DNA from: Myxococcales bacterium
GTDB lineage: Bacteria > Myxococcota_A > Polyangia > Polyangiales > Polyangiaceae
DNA: 64,000 nucleotides
Assembly: GCA_016706225.1 (NCBI GenBank)
Contig: JADJKB010000014.1
Location: 1-64,000, forward strand
Direction: 5' to 3'
Shown here: positions 50,878-58,634 of the stretch, piece after piece
How the letters are laid out: each line of letters opens with the position of its first letter
Position numbering within the stretch: the first letter of the stretch is position 1
Translations under genes and position numbers: made by a program
Notes under the pieces: model-generated
What the model was told of the DNA's origin: nothing
The model's input: only the letters and a program-made list of their open reading frames with translations
Databases searched by the model: none

Positions 50878-51762
50878 TTACTGACACTTGCCGGGGTATT
50901 CGGCGGCGCCGCACAGGGCGCCGCACGGACAGGTCGAAGCGCCGACACACTTCTGGTTGGCCGGGCACTCCGCGTTGGTCCAGCAAGCGCCCGGGATGAC
51001 CTTCTTGCAGCTGGACGCGGCGCAGACCATGCCGGGGCCGCACTCGAAGTTCGAGGTGCAGCACTGCGCGGCCGGACTCTCACACCAGCCCATTTGCCCG
51101 CCGCACGCGCAATCCAGGCCGCAGGGGCAGACACACTGGCCGCCGCAACCGGCGCCGTTCGGGCAGTCATTGCTGCTCCAACATTGGCCCAGCGGTGGCT
51201 TGGGCTCGCAGTTGCCCTGCACGCAGACCATCGGCATGTTTGGCTTCTGAGTGCAGTCGGTGTCGAACTGGCAGCAGCCCGCGAGGTTGTCGCACTTGCC
51301 CAGTTGATCCATCGAGTCGCAGTCTGCACCGCACGGACAAACGCTGCCTCCGTTGCAGTTGCCACCAAAACAGTCCTTTGCGGACCAGCAGAGCCCCTGG
51401 CTCGGGCGCTCCTTGCACACGCCGCTGACACACTCCATCGGGATACTGGGTGCGTCGTCGGTCTGCGTCTGGCACTCGAAGTCACTCGCGCAGCAACCCG
51501 GGAAGCCGGCGCTGCCGCCGTAGCCCGCCATGCCGCCGTAGCCCGCCATGCCGCCGTAGCCCGCCATGCCGCCGTAACCCGCCATGCCACCGTAACCGGA
51601 CATGCCGCCGTAACCCGCCATGCCACCGAAGCTGGTGCCGCCCGTCCCGGCTCCGCCCGTAGCCCCGCTACCCGCCTGGCCACCGCTGCCGTCCTTGGTG
51701 GTCGACCCGCCACAACCGAAGAGCAGCGCCGAGGTGAGCAAACAGCACAGGAGGGTACGCAT
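50878..51762 (-). CDS. Cys-rich repeat lipoprotein (three-unit paralogue of 4094-4741)
   Basis: The protein has 294 residues. Signal MRTLLCCLLTSALLFGCGG, a Gly linker including seven GYGGMAG-type repeats, then three ~65-residue Cys-rich units. Each unit has the pattern CC..d.dC ... VC...GnC...P.GqCW.s.DCp.g..CgG...CPCG.DC; for example ECVSGVCKERPSQGLCWSA, then VCPCGADC. The units match those of 4094-4741, including GVCK and CPCGADC. It is probably a disulfide-stabilised surface protein. Upstream is a near-consensus sigma-54 promoter at 51775-51790. Function unknown. Confidence 0.87.
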   Translation of the reverse strand: MRTLLCCLLTSALLFGCGGSTTKDGSGGQAGSGATGGAGTGGTSFGGMAGYGGMSGYGGMAGYGGMAGYGGMAGYGGMAGYGGSAGFPGCCASDFECQTQTDDAPSIPMECVSGVCKERPSQGLCWSAKDCFGGNCNGGSVCPCGADCDSMDQLGKCDNLAGCCQFDTDCTQKPNMPMVCVQGNCEPKPPLGQCWSSNDCPNGAGCGGQCVCPCGLDCACGGQMGWCESPAAQCCTSNFECGPGMVCAASSCKKVIPGACWTNAECPANQKCVGASTCPCGALCGAAEYPGKCQ

Positions 51763-51774
51763 GACTCTCGCTTC

Positions 51775-51790
51775 AGCAGGCCGCGTGCCA
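51775..51790 (-). promoter_or_regulatory. Sigma-54 (-24/-12) promoter, near-consensus
   Basis: Minus-strand sequence TGGCACGCGGCCTGCT differs from the consensus TGGCACGN4TTGCW at one position. The -12 GC lies 14 bases from the first base of the ATG at 51762, exactly as in the paralogue at 4741. Transcription would start about two bases before the ATG, so translation would be essentially leaderless. Confidence 0.7.
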
Positions 51791-51853
51791 GCGCAGAAAT
51801 GCTGCGCGAAGCTGCGATTTCAGGCCAGGTGGTCGGGCGGTGGCAGCTGGATT

Positions 51854-51873
51854 TGTGCCAGAAGCGTGTGCCA
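51854..51873. promoter_or_regulatory. TGTGCCA direct repeat, possible activator site
   Basis: TGTGCCA occurs at 51854-51860 and again at 51867-51873, 92-111 bases upstream of the 51762 start. The paralogous promoter has the same heptamer as an inverted repeat at 87-105 bases. The position fits an upstream activating site for a sigma-54 enhancer-binding protein. This is inference from two occurrences. Confidence 0.4.
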
Positions 51874-52070
51874 CCGGCTCGAGTGCTGGGGCAGTACGCG
51901 GACGAGCGAACCGCGTTCCTCAGCGCCGGAAACGTGGGTCGAATGCCGCGAAAATTTCCGGTCGCGGGGTGGTGAGCGCAAGCCTCGCAAGCGACCCTGG
52001 GCGAATTTCCTGAAATCTCGCCTGTCGCTTCGGGCGCGCAATTTGCTGGCCTTGAGCCGTGGAGCCTGCG

Positions 52071-52523
52071 ATGCCCGCGTTCCTCGCCATCACCACCGAC
52101 GCCCTCCACATCCTCGCGATGGTGGCGTGGGCTCTGGGGCTCCCGCTCTTGGTATGGCATCGCTGGCCGAGGCTGAGCCTGGGTTACACCCTCTACGCCA
52201 TCGGCTTCGTGCTCGTGTCGCAGGTGTCGCACTACCTCCTGGGGGAGTGTTTCCTGACGACGCTCTCGCGCTACTGGTGGGAGCTTGCTGGCGACCACGC
52301 GGCGGGTACATTCATGGTGCGCCTCGTGAACCGTGTCGCCGGTGTGCGTCCGGACGCGGACGCCGCGGTCTTCGTCTGGGAGGTGGCGATCTTCGTGACC
52401 AGCGTGGCCGTGGCGTGGTCGCTCTTCCATGGCCACCGACTGCGGCGGCGCGGGCGTGGGTTCCGAGAAGAGTCGGGTCCGAGCCTTCACGTTTTCGCCG
52501 GCGAGCCCCGGGAGTCCGAGTAA
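52071..52523 (+). CDS. Small multi-pass membrane protein
   Basis: The protein has 150 residues from the ATG at 52071, six bases after GGAG; a GTG four codons earlier is less likely. Three or four hydrophobic helices: ALHILAMVAWALGLPLLVWH, LGYTLYAIGFVLVSQVSHYL and FVWEVAIFVTSVAVAWSLFH, with a Cys-containing loop (LLGECFLTTLSRYWWELAGD) and an Arg-rich cytoplasmic tail. The layout, with a His near the first helix and a GECFLTT loop, resembles small uncharacterised inner-membrane proteins (DUF2784-like), but I am not certain of the family. An alpha/beta hydrolase gene follows after 13 bases. Confidence 0.75.
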   Translation: MPAFLAITTDALHILAMVAWALGLPLLVWHRWPRLSLGYTLYAIGFVLVSQVSHYLLGECFLTTLSRYWWELAGDHAAGTFMVRLVNRVAGVRPDADAAVFVWEVAIFVTSVAVAWSLFHGHRLRRRGRGFREESGPSLHVFAGEPRESE

Positions 52524-52536
52524 GCTACGCTTCGCC

Positions 52537-53481
52537 GTGGTGCCCCGAACCCACTTGCGAAATGTGCTCCGTTGGTCGGGGCGGCTTGGCATCGTCGCAG
52601 CCGTCGCGCACGGGCTCGGCACCGTGGGAGTCGCGTACGCAGTGGCGCACGCACCCAATGGTGGAACGCCGCCGGCCGCCTCGGATCCATGTCCCGCCGA
52701 GCTGGCGGGGCGCGGCACGACCGAGTCCGCGCAGTTTGCGGTGGGAGCCGACCCGAACACCCTGTCGACCTGGTTGGTCGAACCTCGGGGCGCCGTGCAG
52801 GGCACCATCGTCGTCTTGCACGGCGTGCGACTCGACAAACGCAGCATGGTGCCGGTGGCCGAGACGCTCGTCGACGCGGGTTATCGCGTCGTTCTGGTCG
52901 ATCTGCGCGGTCATGGACACTCGGCGGGGCGTTACCTCAGCTACGGCATCCGCGAGGCGCGGGACATCTCGGGGCTGCTCGATGCGCTCGAGGCGCGAGG
53001 CATTCAACTCGGTCCCGTGGGCCTCCACGGTTTTTCCTACGGAGCCGCCACGGCGCTCGAGGTTGCTGCCCTCGACTCGCGCGTGCGGGCCGTCGTGTCG
53101 GTGTCTTCGTTCTCGTCACTCAGAGTCGTCGCGCGCGACTACGTGCGCTGGCAGTTGCCCGCGCTTCAGCCCGCAGTGCCCGACGTCTGGCTCGACTCGG
53201 CCGTCGATCTGGGTGCCCGCTGGGCGGGCTTCGACGCCGATGCCGCAGCCCCCGCCGCAGCGGCGGCCCGCAGTCACGCGCCGCTCTTGATCATCCACGG
53301 CAGTGACGACCCGCAAGTATCGGTCGAGAGCGCCCGCAGCATCGACCGGGCAGCGGCAGGGTACGCACAGCTGATGCTCCTGCCGGGTGAGACGCACGCG
53401 AGTGTCCTCGCGGACGCAAGCGGTCGTGTCCGCTCTGCGGCTCGCTCGTGGTTCGACCGGCACTTGAAGGAAGCTCGGTAG
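52537..53481 (+). CDS. Membrane-anchored or exported alpha/beta hydrolase
   Basis: The protein has 314 residues from the GTG at 52537 (a second GTG follows directly; an ATG at 52429 would overlap the previous gene). An N-terminal hydrophobic segment (LGIVAAVAHGLGTVGVAYAV) acts as signal or anchor. The alpha/beta hydrolase core has TIVVLHGVRLDKRSMVPVAE (oxyanion HG), VDLRGHGHSAGRYL, the nucleophile elbow LHGFSYGAA (Ser), and the late acid and base regions LLIIHGSDDPQVSVE (Asp) and LPGETHASVL (His). All triad residues are present. Substrate unknown; such proteins range from esterases to acyl-peptide hydrolases. Confidence 0.88.
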   Translation: MVPRTHLRNVLRWSGRLGIVAAVAHGLGTVGVAYAVAHAPNGGTPPAASDPCPAELAGRGTTESAQFAVGADPNTLSTWLVEPRGAVQGTIVVLHGVRLDKRSMVPVAETLVDAGYRVVLVDLRGHGHSAGRYLSYGIREARDISGLLDALEARGIQLGPVGLHGFSYGAATALEVAALDSRVRAVVSVSSFSSLRVVARDYVRWQLPALQPAVPDVWLDSAVDLGARWAGFDADAAAPAAAAARSHAPLLIIHGSDDPQVSVESARSIDRAAAGYAQLMLLPGETHASVLADASGRVRSAARSWFDRHLKEAR

Positions 53482-53486
53482 AGCTG

Positions 53487-54662
53487 CTAGTCGCCGCTGG
53501 CCCGCTCGTCTTGCTGTGTGGCAAGCGGCAGGCGTACGTCGAAGCAGGCACCGCCGCTCTCGGACTTGCGGTAGGTCAGTGAGCCTGATTGGTTCTCGAT
53601 CAAGCTGCGCGCGAGCGAGAGCCCAAGCCCGAGTCCGTGCGGCTTGCTGGTCACCAGCGGCTCGAACAGTCGATCGACGACCTGTTTTGGCACGCCGGTG
53701 CCGGTGTCCTCCACGCTCAAGACCACGTGAGATGCCGCGAGCGCGGCGTGAAATTTCAGCGTGCCGGCGCCGCTCATCGCCTCGATGGAATTGGCCACGA
53801 GATTGCTCAGGGCTTCCACCACTTGCGTGGCATCGACGGCCACGTCGGGGAGCTTGCCGAACTCGCGTACGACCACCAACTTGGGGCGCGCTGGCACCCG
53901 ACGGAGCACGTCGTCCACCAGCGCGTCGATGCTGAACCGCTGGAGCATGGGGGCTCGGATGCGGGCGAAGTCCACCAGATCGGTGACGATGCGGTTGGCC
54001 TGCTGCACTTCCTCCAGCAAGATGTCCACCGCCCGGGCCACGTCGGGGTTCTCGTGCTGGCCGAGCAGGCGCCGCAGCACGAAGGAGGCGTTGGAGATCG
54101 CTCCCAGCGGATTGCGGATCTGGTGGGCCAGCCCGCCCGCCAGTTGCCCGACGACCGCCAGGCGTTCCTGTCGGATCAGACGCTGCTGAGTCGCCACGAG
54201 GGCCTGGGTGCGCTCGGCTACTCGTACCTCGAGATCTTCGTTCGCGCCGCGGAGCCGCTCCTCGGCTTCTTTGAGCGCGGTGATGTCGTGGATGATTCCC
54301 ACCAGATGGGTGGGCTGCCCGTCTGCGCCGAGCAGCGGAACCTTGGTCGTGGCCAGGATGTGCCGCTGGCCCGAAGCGTCGGTGATGGGCTCCTCGTCGA
54401 TGGTGACCGCCGCGCCGCTGGCGAACATCTCTTCATCTTTGCTGCGGAAGAACGCGGACTCCTCGTGCGGAAAAAAATCGAAGTCGGTCTTGCCGAGCAT
54501 CAGCTCGCGGTTGAAGCCGGTCATCTCGCAGAACGCGCGGTTGAGCATCACGAAGCGAAAGCTCCGGTCCTTGACGAAGATCGGATGCGCGACGGCGTCG
54601 ACGATCGCCGCCAGGAACTCCCCCGACAAAGGGAACTGGCTCGACGACTCCGCTTCCCCCAT
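53487..54662 (-). CDS. PAS-domain sensor histidine kinase
   Basis: The protein has 391 residues. N-terminal PAS domain (~15-140: IVDAVAHPIFVKDRSFRFVM, GKTDFDFFPHEESAFF, HLVGIIHDITALKEAEERLR), a coiled-coil linker, the dimerisation/phosphoacceptor helix with VGQLAGGLAHQIRNPLG (His in HQIRNP instead of the usual HEIRNP), then the ATPase domain: N box VVEALSNLVANSIEAM, G1 VEDTGTGVP, G2 HGLGLGLSLARSLIE. No membrane segment, so a cytoplasmic sensor of an internal signal. No response regulator is adjacent, so it is an orphan kinase. Confidence 0.95.
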   Translation of the reverse strand: MGEAESSSQFPLSGEFLAAIVDAVAHPIFVKDRSFRFVMLNRAFCEMTGFNRELMLGKTDFDFFPHEESAFFRSKDEEMFASGAAVTIDEEPITDASGQRHILATTKVPLLGADGQPTHLVGIIHDITALKEAEERLRGANEDLEVRVAERTQALVATQQRLIRQERLAVVGQLAGGLAHQIRNPLGAISNASFVLRRLLGQHENPDVARAVDILLEEVQQANRIVTDLVDFARIRAPMLQRFSIDALVDDVLRRVPARPKLVVVREFGKLPDVAVDATQVVEALSNLVANSIEAMSGAGTLKFHAALAASHVVLSVEDTGTGVPKQVVDRLFEPLVTSKPHGLGLGLSLARSLIENQSGSLTYRKSESGGACFDVRLPLATQQDERASGD

Positions 54663-54770
54663 GACCCGACCCTAGCTTTGATCTTGGGTGCTGTCAGTCG
54701 CCCCGGTCCGCCCAGTCCCCGGCCCCGTTGTGTCCGAGGTGGCGTCCACGGCCCCAATTTTACCCGGCAG

Positions 54771-54795
54771 ATATTGACCCAATATTACCCGGGTA
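54771..54795. promoter_or_regulatory. Double palindrome operator upstream of DUF2239 gene
   Basis: Two adjacent dyads lie 13-37 bases before the ATG at 54808: ATATTG-ACC-CAATAT (54771-54785) and TACCCGGGTA (54786-54795). A half copy, TTACCCGG, is present 25 bases upstream at 54760-54767. Their position over the likely promoter suggests a repressor site. The regulator is not identified. Confidence 0.55.
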
Positions 54796-54807
54796 GTATG
54801 AGGGCCC

Positions 54808-55380
54808 ATGACCTCGACTTACACGGCCTTTGCCGGGGCGCGCCGCATTGCTGCTGGGACGCTCGAGCAGGTGCTCCCGCCCCTCCGGCGACGGTTCCAG
54901 GCGGACGGCGGCAAGGCCGTGCTGGTGTTCGAGGACTCGAGCGGCGCTCAGATCGATTTCGACCTCCGCGGCACACTCGAGGAGGTGCTCGCGCGGGCGG
55001 AGCAACCGGAGGTGCGTGGGCCTGGGCGCCCCAAGCTGGGAGTCTCGAGTCGGGAGGTTTCGCTCCTGCCGCGGCACTGGGACTGGCTCGAGCAACAGCC
55101 TCAGGGGATCTCCGCGGCGCTCCGTCGTCTGGTGGACCAGGCAAGGAGCTCCGAGCCTGGCAAGGCGCGCGCTCGGCAGCTGCGCGCGGCGGTCAGCCGC
55201 TTCATGACTGCCATGGCGGGCAATCGTCCGGGCTACGAGGAGGCTCTGCGCGCGCTGTTTCGCGGCGAACAATCGGCGTTCGAGGCGATCGTGAAGAAAT
55301 GGCCGAAAGATGTGCGCGCCTTCGTGCTCGACGTGTCGCGCGAGGCGGCGCGCGCGGAAGCCAGTGACCGCGCGCGCTGA
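54808..55380 (+). CDS. DUF2239 family protein
   Basis: The protein has 190 residues, the usual family length. Family landmarks: the opening TYTAFAGARRIAAGTLEQVL, LVFEDSSGAQIDFDLRGT, the central GRPKLGVSSREVSLLPRHWD and WLEQQPQGISAALRRLVDQA, and the late SRFMTAMAGNRPGYEEALRA and LFRGEQSAFEAIVKKWPKDV. It is a cytoplasmic protein of unknown biochemical function. It is a single gene preceded by a striking double palindrome, so it is probably tightly regulated. Confidence 0.9.
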   Translation: MTSTYTAFAGARRIAAGTLEQVLPPLRRRFQADGGKAVLVFEDSSGAQIDFDLRGTLEEVLARAEQPEVRGPGRPKLGVSSREVSLLPRHWDWLEQQPQGISAALRRLVDQARSSEPGKARARQLRAAVSRFMTAMAGNRPGYEEALRALFRGEQSAFEAIVKKWPKDVRAFVLDVSREAARAEASDRAR

Positions 55381-55416
55381 GCACCTGCTAGGCTCTCGCC
55401 ACCCCGGAGGTTCGTG

Positions 55417-56721
55417 ATGCGTTCAGGTTGGGTTGTTGCGCTCTTGATCGCGATCGTCGTGGCGTGCTCCGCGAATGGCTCGAGCAACTCGTCGCCGGGT
55501 GGGGGCGCTGCAGGAGTGGGTGGTGGAGTGGGCGCAACCGGCGGCACGGGCGTCAACCTGGACTCGGGTCTCAGCGATGGTGACGAACCTCCGCCCGCGG
55601 TCGCCACGTTGATCGGCACCGTGCTCGCGCCGGAAGGCAGCATCCCGATCTCGGGAGCGCTCGTGTACCTGACGAAGATCTCACCGAAGCCCATCCCGGA
55701 CGGCGTGTACTGCGACAAGTGTGTGACGCTGGATTTTCAGACCCCGTACACCTTCTCGGGCCCCGACGGTGGTTTTCACCTGGGAGTGCCCCAGACCGGC
55801 AGCTTTCAGCTCGTGGTGCAGAAGGGGCAGTTCCAGAAGGTGCGACCCATCGAGGTTACGCTGGGCAACGTGGCCGTGCCGCTCGAGTCGAGCACGTTGC
55901 CGGCCAAGACTGACTCCGCCAAGGGCGATACCATTCCGAAGATGGCGATCGTCGAGGAGGTGTGGGACGCAATCGACGTCTCCTTGGCGCGGCTTGGCCT
56001 CGGCTCGATCGGTCCGACCGGACCCTTTGGCACACTGCAGGTCGATCGCGCGACGGCGCCCTACGACTACTACGACGGCGCGCCGGGTTCGAAAGGCGGC
56101 TATGACGCCATCTTGAAGAACTGGACGACGCTGTCGCAGTATCACATCGTATTTTTGCCCTGCGCCTGGAGCAATCAGACGGACTGCAACACGAACTCTC
56201 CGGCGCTCGATCCGATCGTTCAGAAGAACCTGCAAGACTTCGTGGCCAAGGGCGGCAAGCTCTACACCACCGACTACGCCTACGAGTTCGTGCGCCAGGT
56301 GTTTCCGGGCTACGTGGACTGGAAGAACCAGACCAACACCCTCGGCTCCGCCTGCCTCGCGGGCGCCTGGGACGGTGCGGCGAGCTCGCCAGATCCCGGC
56401 CTCACCGCCTGGCTGGCGACGCAGGGCATCACCGCCTTCGACGTGAAGGAGAGCTGGACCGGCATCAGCGCGGTGCACGCCGGCAACACGACCGATCCGG
56501 ATGGCAAACCCATCAGCGTGACGCCGAAGGTGTGGGTCGAGGCCAACACTCCCTGGGGCAAGCTGCCGGCCACCATCAGCTTCGAGCAGGCCTGCGGTCG
56601 TGTGCTGTTCAGCACCTATCACACCGAAGCGGCCGCCGGCGGCATGCTGCCGCAAGAGCGCGCCCTGCTCTACATCTTGCTCGAGGTCTCGGTCTGTGTG
56701 GCGCCCGTACAGGTGCGCTGA
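55417..56721 (+). CDS. Large lipoprotein with carboxypeptidase-regulatory-like domain
   Basis: The protein has 434 residues from the ATG at 55417 (GGAGG six bases upstream). Signal ends AIVVACSANG (lipobox). After a Gly/Ser linker there is a CarboxypepD_reg-like beta domain (TLIGTVLAPEGSIPISGALV, FSGPDGGFHLGVPQTGSFQL). A ~270-residue domain follows with PKMAIVEEVWDAIDVSLARL, DYYDGAPGSKGGYDAIL, QYHIVFLPCAWSNQTDC, LQDFVAKGGKLYTTDYAYEF and RVLFSTYHTEAAAGGM, which resembles a glutamine-amidotransferase-like flavodoxin-type fold with a central Cys and GG-K-L. No catalytic triad can be confirmed. Function unknown. Confidence 0.82.
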   Translation: MRSGWVVALLIAIVVACSANGSSNSSPGGGAAGVGGGVGATGGTGVNLDSGLSDGDEPPPAVATLIGTVLAPEGSIPISGALVYLTKISPKPIPDGVYCDKCVTLDFQTPYTFSGPDGGFHLGVPQTGSFQLVVQKGQFQKVRPIEVTLGNVAVPLESSTLPAKTDSAKGDTIPKMAIVEEVWDAIDVSLARLGLGSIGPTGPFGTLQVDRATAPYDYYDGAPGSKGGYDAILKNWTTLSQYHIVFLPCAWSNQTDCNTNSPALDPIVQKNLQDFVAKGGKLYTTDYAYEFVRQVFPGYVDWKNQTNTLGSACLAGAWDGAASSPDPGLTAWLATQGITAFDVKESWTGISAVHAGNTTDPDGKPISVTPKVWVEANTPWGKLPATISFEQACGRVLFSTYHTEAAAGGMLPQERALLYILLEVSVCVAPVQVR

Positions 56722-56733
56722 GCCCCGATTCGC

Positions 56734-57789
56734 TCACGGCATCGGTTGAGCGAGGAAGAACTTCAGCATCTCTTCGCTGGCGTCGATGTCCTGAGTGAGC
56801 TTGCCGGCGGGGCCGGCGCTCGTGCCGCCCGGCCACTGGTGCCCGCCATCTTTCACGGTGCAGAGTCGGACGATGCTGCCCGCGGCGCACGCACTGTGCT
56901 GCACGCACGTCGTGTCACCGTTCTGGTACGAGGTCGCCGCGGCGTCGGTGCAGCCGGCGTTCTTGGCCCAGAACGCCAGGTTGTCCGCGACGCTCTTGGC
57001 TCCGGAGAGACTGCCGCCGTTGTAGTTCACCACGAAGTCCGCGGTGCCATGGAACTCGATCATCGGTACGGGGCGTTTGGGTTCGCAAGTGTCGACCGCG
57101 AGGGGTCCCGAGACCGGGCCGAAGGCCGCGATGCGCTCCGAGAGCTCACACGCCAGGCGGTTGCTCAGCATGCCCCCGTTCGAGAAGCCCGCGGCGTAGA
57201 CGCGTTTCTTGTCGATGCACAGCTTGGCCTCGAGGGCGTCGAGCAGATCCGCCACGAACTGCACGTCCGGGCGCTTCGTGCTCGAGCTAGTGCCGCAGCA
57301 CTTGCCTGCGTTCCAGCTGGTGTTCATGCCTTCGGGGTAAACGACGACGGCCCCATACTTCTCCGCCACGGGGGTCATCTCGCTGATCTTCTCGATCTGT
57401 CCGGCATTCTCCAGGTAGCCGTGGAAGACGAGCACGAGCGGCACACTCTTGGTTGCGTCGTAGCTCGTCGGCACGACGAGGTGGGCCGAGCGCTTCGTCC
57501 CGCTGGAGGTGAGCTCGATGTCCTGGGGGCCGGGCGCCACCGCAGCCAAGCTGCAACCGGGGGCCCCGCCGGTCGGATTTCCGGCGCCGCCGCCCGCACC
57601 GCCGCTCGAGCTTCCCGCGACGCCACCGGCTCCGCTCGCCGCCCCCGTCCCGCCGGTCGCGACGCTGCCCGCTGCGCCGGCGCTGCCACCGCTGCCCGCG
57701 TCCTTCTTCTTCGACGGTCCATCGTCCTCACTGGACCCGCCGCAGCCGAGGACCACGATCGCGCCGGCGAGCATCAGGGCGGTTCGCAT
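56734..57789 (-). CDS. PHB-depolymerase/esterase-like lipoprotein (LpqC family)
   Basis: The protein has 351 residues from the ATG at 57789, with signal RTALMLAGAIVVLGCGG (lipobox). A Gly/Ala-rich linker leads to an alpha/beta hydrolase of the feruloyl esterase / PHB depolymerase type: VPLVLVFHGYLENAGQIEKI, VVVYPEGMNTSWNAGKCCGT, AGFSNGGMLSNRLAC (nucleophile Ser), PVPMIEFHGTADFVVNYNGG (Asp region) and DGGHQWPGGTSAG (His). All triad positions are present. It would hydrolyse esters (polyester or feruloyl-sugar) outside the cell. Substrate choice is open. Confidence 0.9.
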   Translation of the reverse strand: MRTALMLAGAIVVLGCGGSSEDDGPSKKKDAGSGGSAGAAGSVATGGTGAASGAGGVAGSSSGGAGGGAGNPTGGAPGCSLAAVAPGPQDIELTSSGTKRSAHLVVPTSYDATKSVPLVLVFHGYLENAGQIEKISEMTPVAEKYGAVVVYPEGMNTSWNAGKCCGTSSSTKRPDVQFVADLLDALEAKLCIDKKRVYAAGFSNGGMLSNRLACELSERIAAFGPVSGPLAVDTCEPKRPVPMIEFHGTADFVVNYNGGSLSGAKSVADNLAFWAKNAGCTDAAATSYQNGDTTCVQHSACAAGSIVRLCTVKDGGHQWPGGTSAGPAGKLTQDIDASEEMLKFFLAQPMP

Positions 57790-57845
57790 GCGCCAAGGAT
57801 GACGCGGCTCGCGCTCGAGGTCTAGGTCGCTTGGGATCGGCTCGG

Positions 57846-58634
57846 TCAGTTGCCGATGGCGGCCAGCCGTCGTTTCGCCTCGGCGGCGTGGAGGGAGCTC
57901 GGGTAACGCTGGAGTAGCGTCTGCCATGCGGCGCGCTCTTCGCTGGCGCGGCCCAGCTTGCCGAGAGCGCGGGCACGGCCGGCAAGCGCCTCTTCGCTCA
58001 CCTCACCGGGGGATTTTTCGAGGTAGCGCTCGAACTCGCCGAGCGCCTCGCTGGGAGCCGTGCGATCGAGCAAGAGCTGGCCCAGCGTGACCCGCGATGC
58101 GCTCGCCTCGCGCGAGTCCGGATAACGGCGCTGAAGCTCTCGGTAGAGTCGAATTGCGTCGGCGTCGTGCCGGTCGCGTCGAGCCTGGTTGGCTCGGCTG
58201 AAGAGGCTGGCCGCACTCGGTGGCGCGCCTGCGGAGCTCGAGGGTGCGGGAAGCACTGGGCTTGGCTCGCTGCTCGACTCTGGGCTCGCGCTCGGCGCGG
58301 CGGTTGCGGGGGCGGGCGCGCTCTCGGTGGTGCCGAGCGGCGCAGTTGGCTCATCGAGTGTGACGGCAGTGAAGGATGACGGCGTCGGCGCCACGCCCGC
58401 TGGTTTGCGCCCGAGCTGCGTTGCCAGAGCGGCACCCGCAAAGAGCGCGGCCGCCGCGAGCAGCCAGGGAAGACGCCGCCGCCCGATCGACCTTGGCGGC
58501 GCCGGCGCTGCCAGTGCCCGGGTCACGGCCTGCTGCAGTCGCGCGGAGTCGCCGGGTTCTTCAGCGAGCTCCGCGTCGAAGTCACGGCCGAGCTGCTCGA
58601 GCATCGGATCGATGTCGTTGTTGTTCGCGGTCAC
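57846..58634 (-). CDS. Anti-sigma-like single-pass protein with periplasmic TPR domain
   Basis: The protein has 262 residues from a GTG at 58634 that overlaps the sigma factor stop (GTGA). The N-terminal ~50 residues are acidic and helical (DPMLEQLGRDFDAELAEEPG), like the sigma-binding part of membrane anti-sigma factors, though no zinc-binding HxxxCxxC is seen. One transmembrane helix (LPWLLAAAALFAGAALATQL), a Pro/Ser linker, then a periplasmic TPR/YbgF-like domain (RDRHDADAIRLYRELQRRYP, LLLDRTAPSEALGEFERYLE). It is probably the membrane regulator of the coupled ECF sigma factor. Confidence 0.85.
   Translation of the reverse strand: MTANNNDIDPMLEQLGRDFDAELAEEPGDSARLQQAVTRALAAPAPPRSIGRRRLPWLLAAAALFAGAALATQLGRKPAGVAPTPSSFTAVTLDEPTAPLGTTESAPAPATAAPSASPESSSEPSPVLPAPSSSAGAPPSAASLFSRANQARRDRHDADAIRLYRELQRRYPDSREASASRVTLGQLLLDRTAPSEALGEFERYLEKSPGEVSEEALAGRARALGKLGRASEERAAWQTLLQRYPSSLHAAEAKRRLAAIGN

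Larger units (their letters stand above)
51763..52070. other. 308-bp divergent intergenic region with a sigma-54-like promoter, no gene
   Basis: This gap separates the Cys-rich lipoprotein gene (left, minus) and a membrane protein gene (right, plus). The left half contains the -24/-12 element (51775-51790), CGATTTC at 51815 and TGTGCCA twice (51854, 51867), all matched in order in the upstream region of the paralogue at 4741. In the right half I see no clear promoter for the plus-strand gene. Confidence 0.6.
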
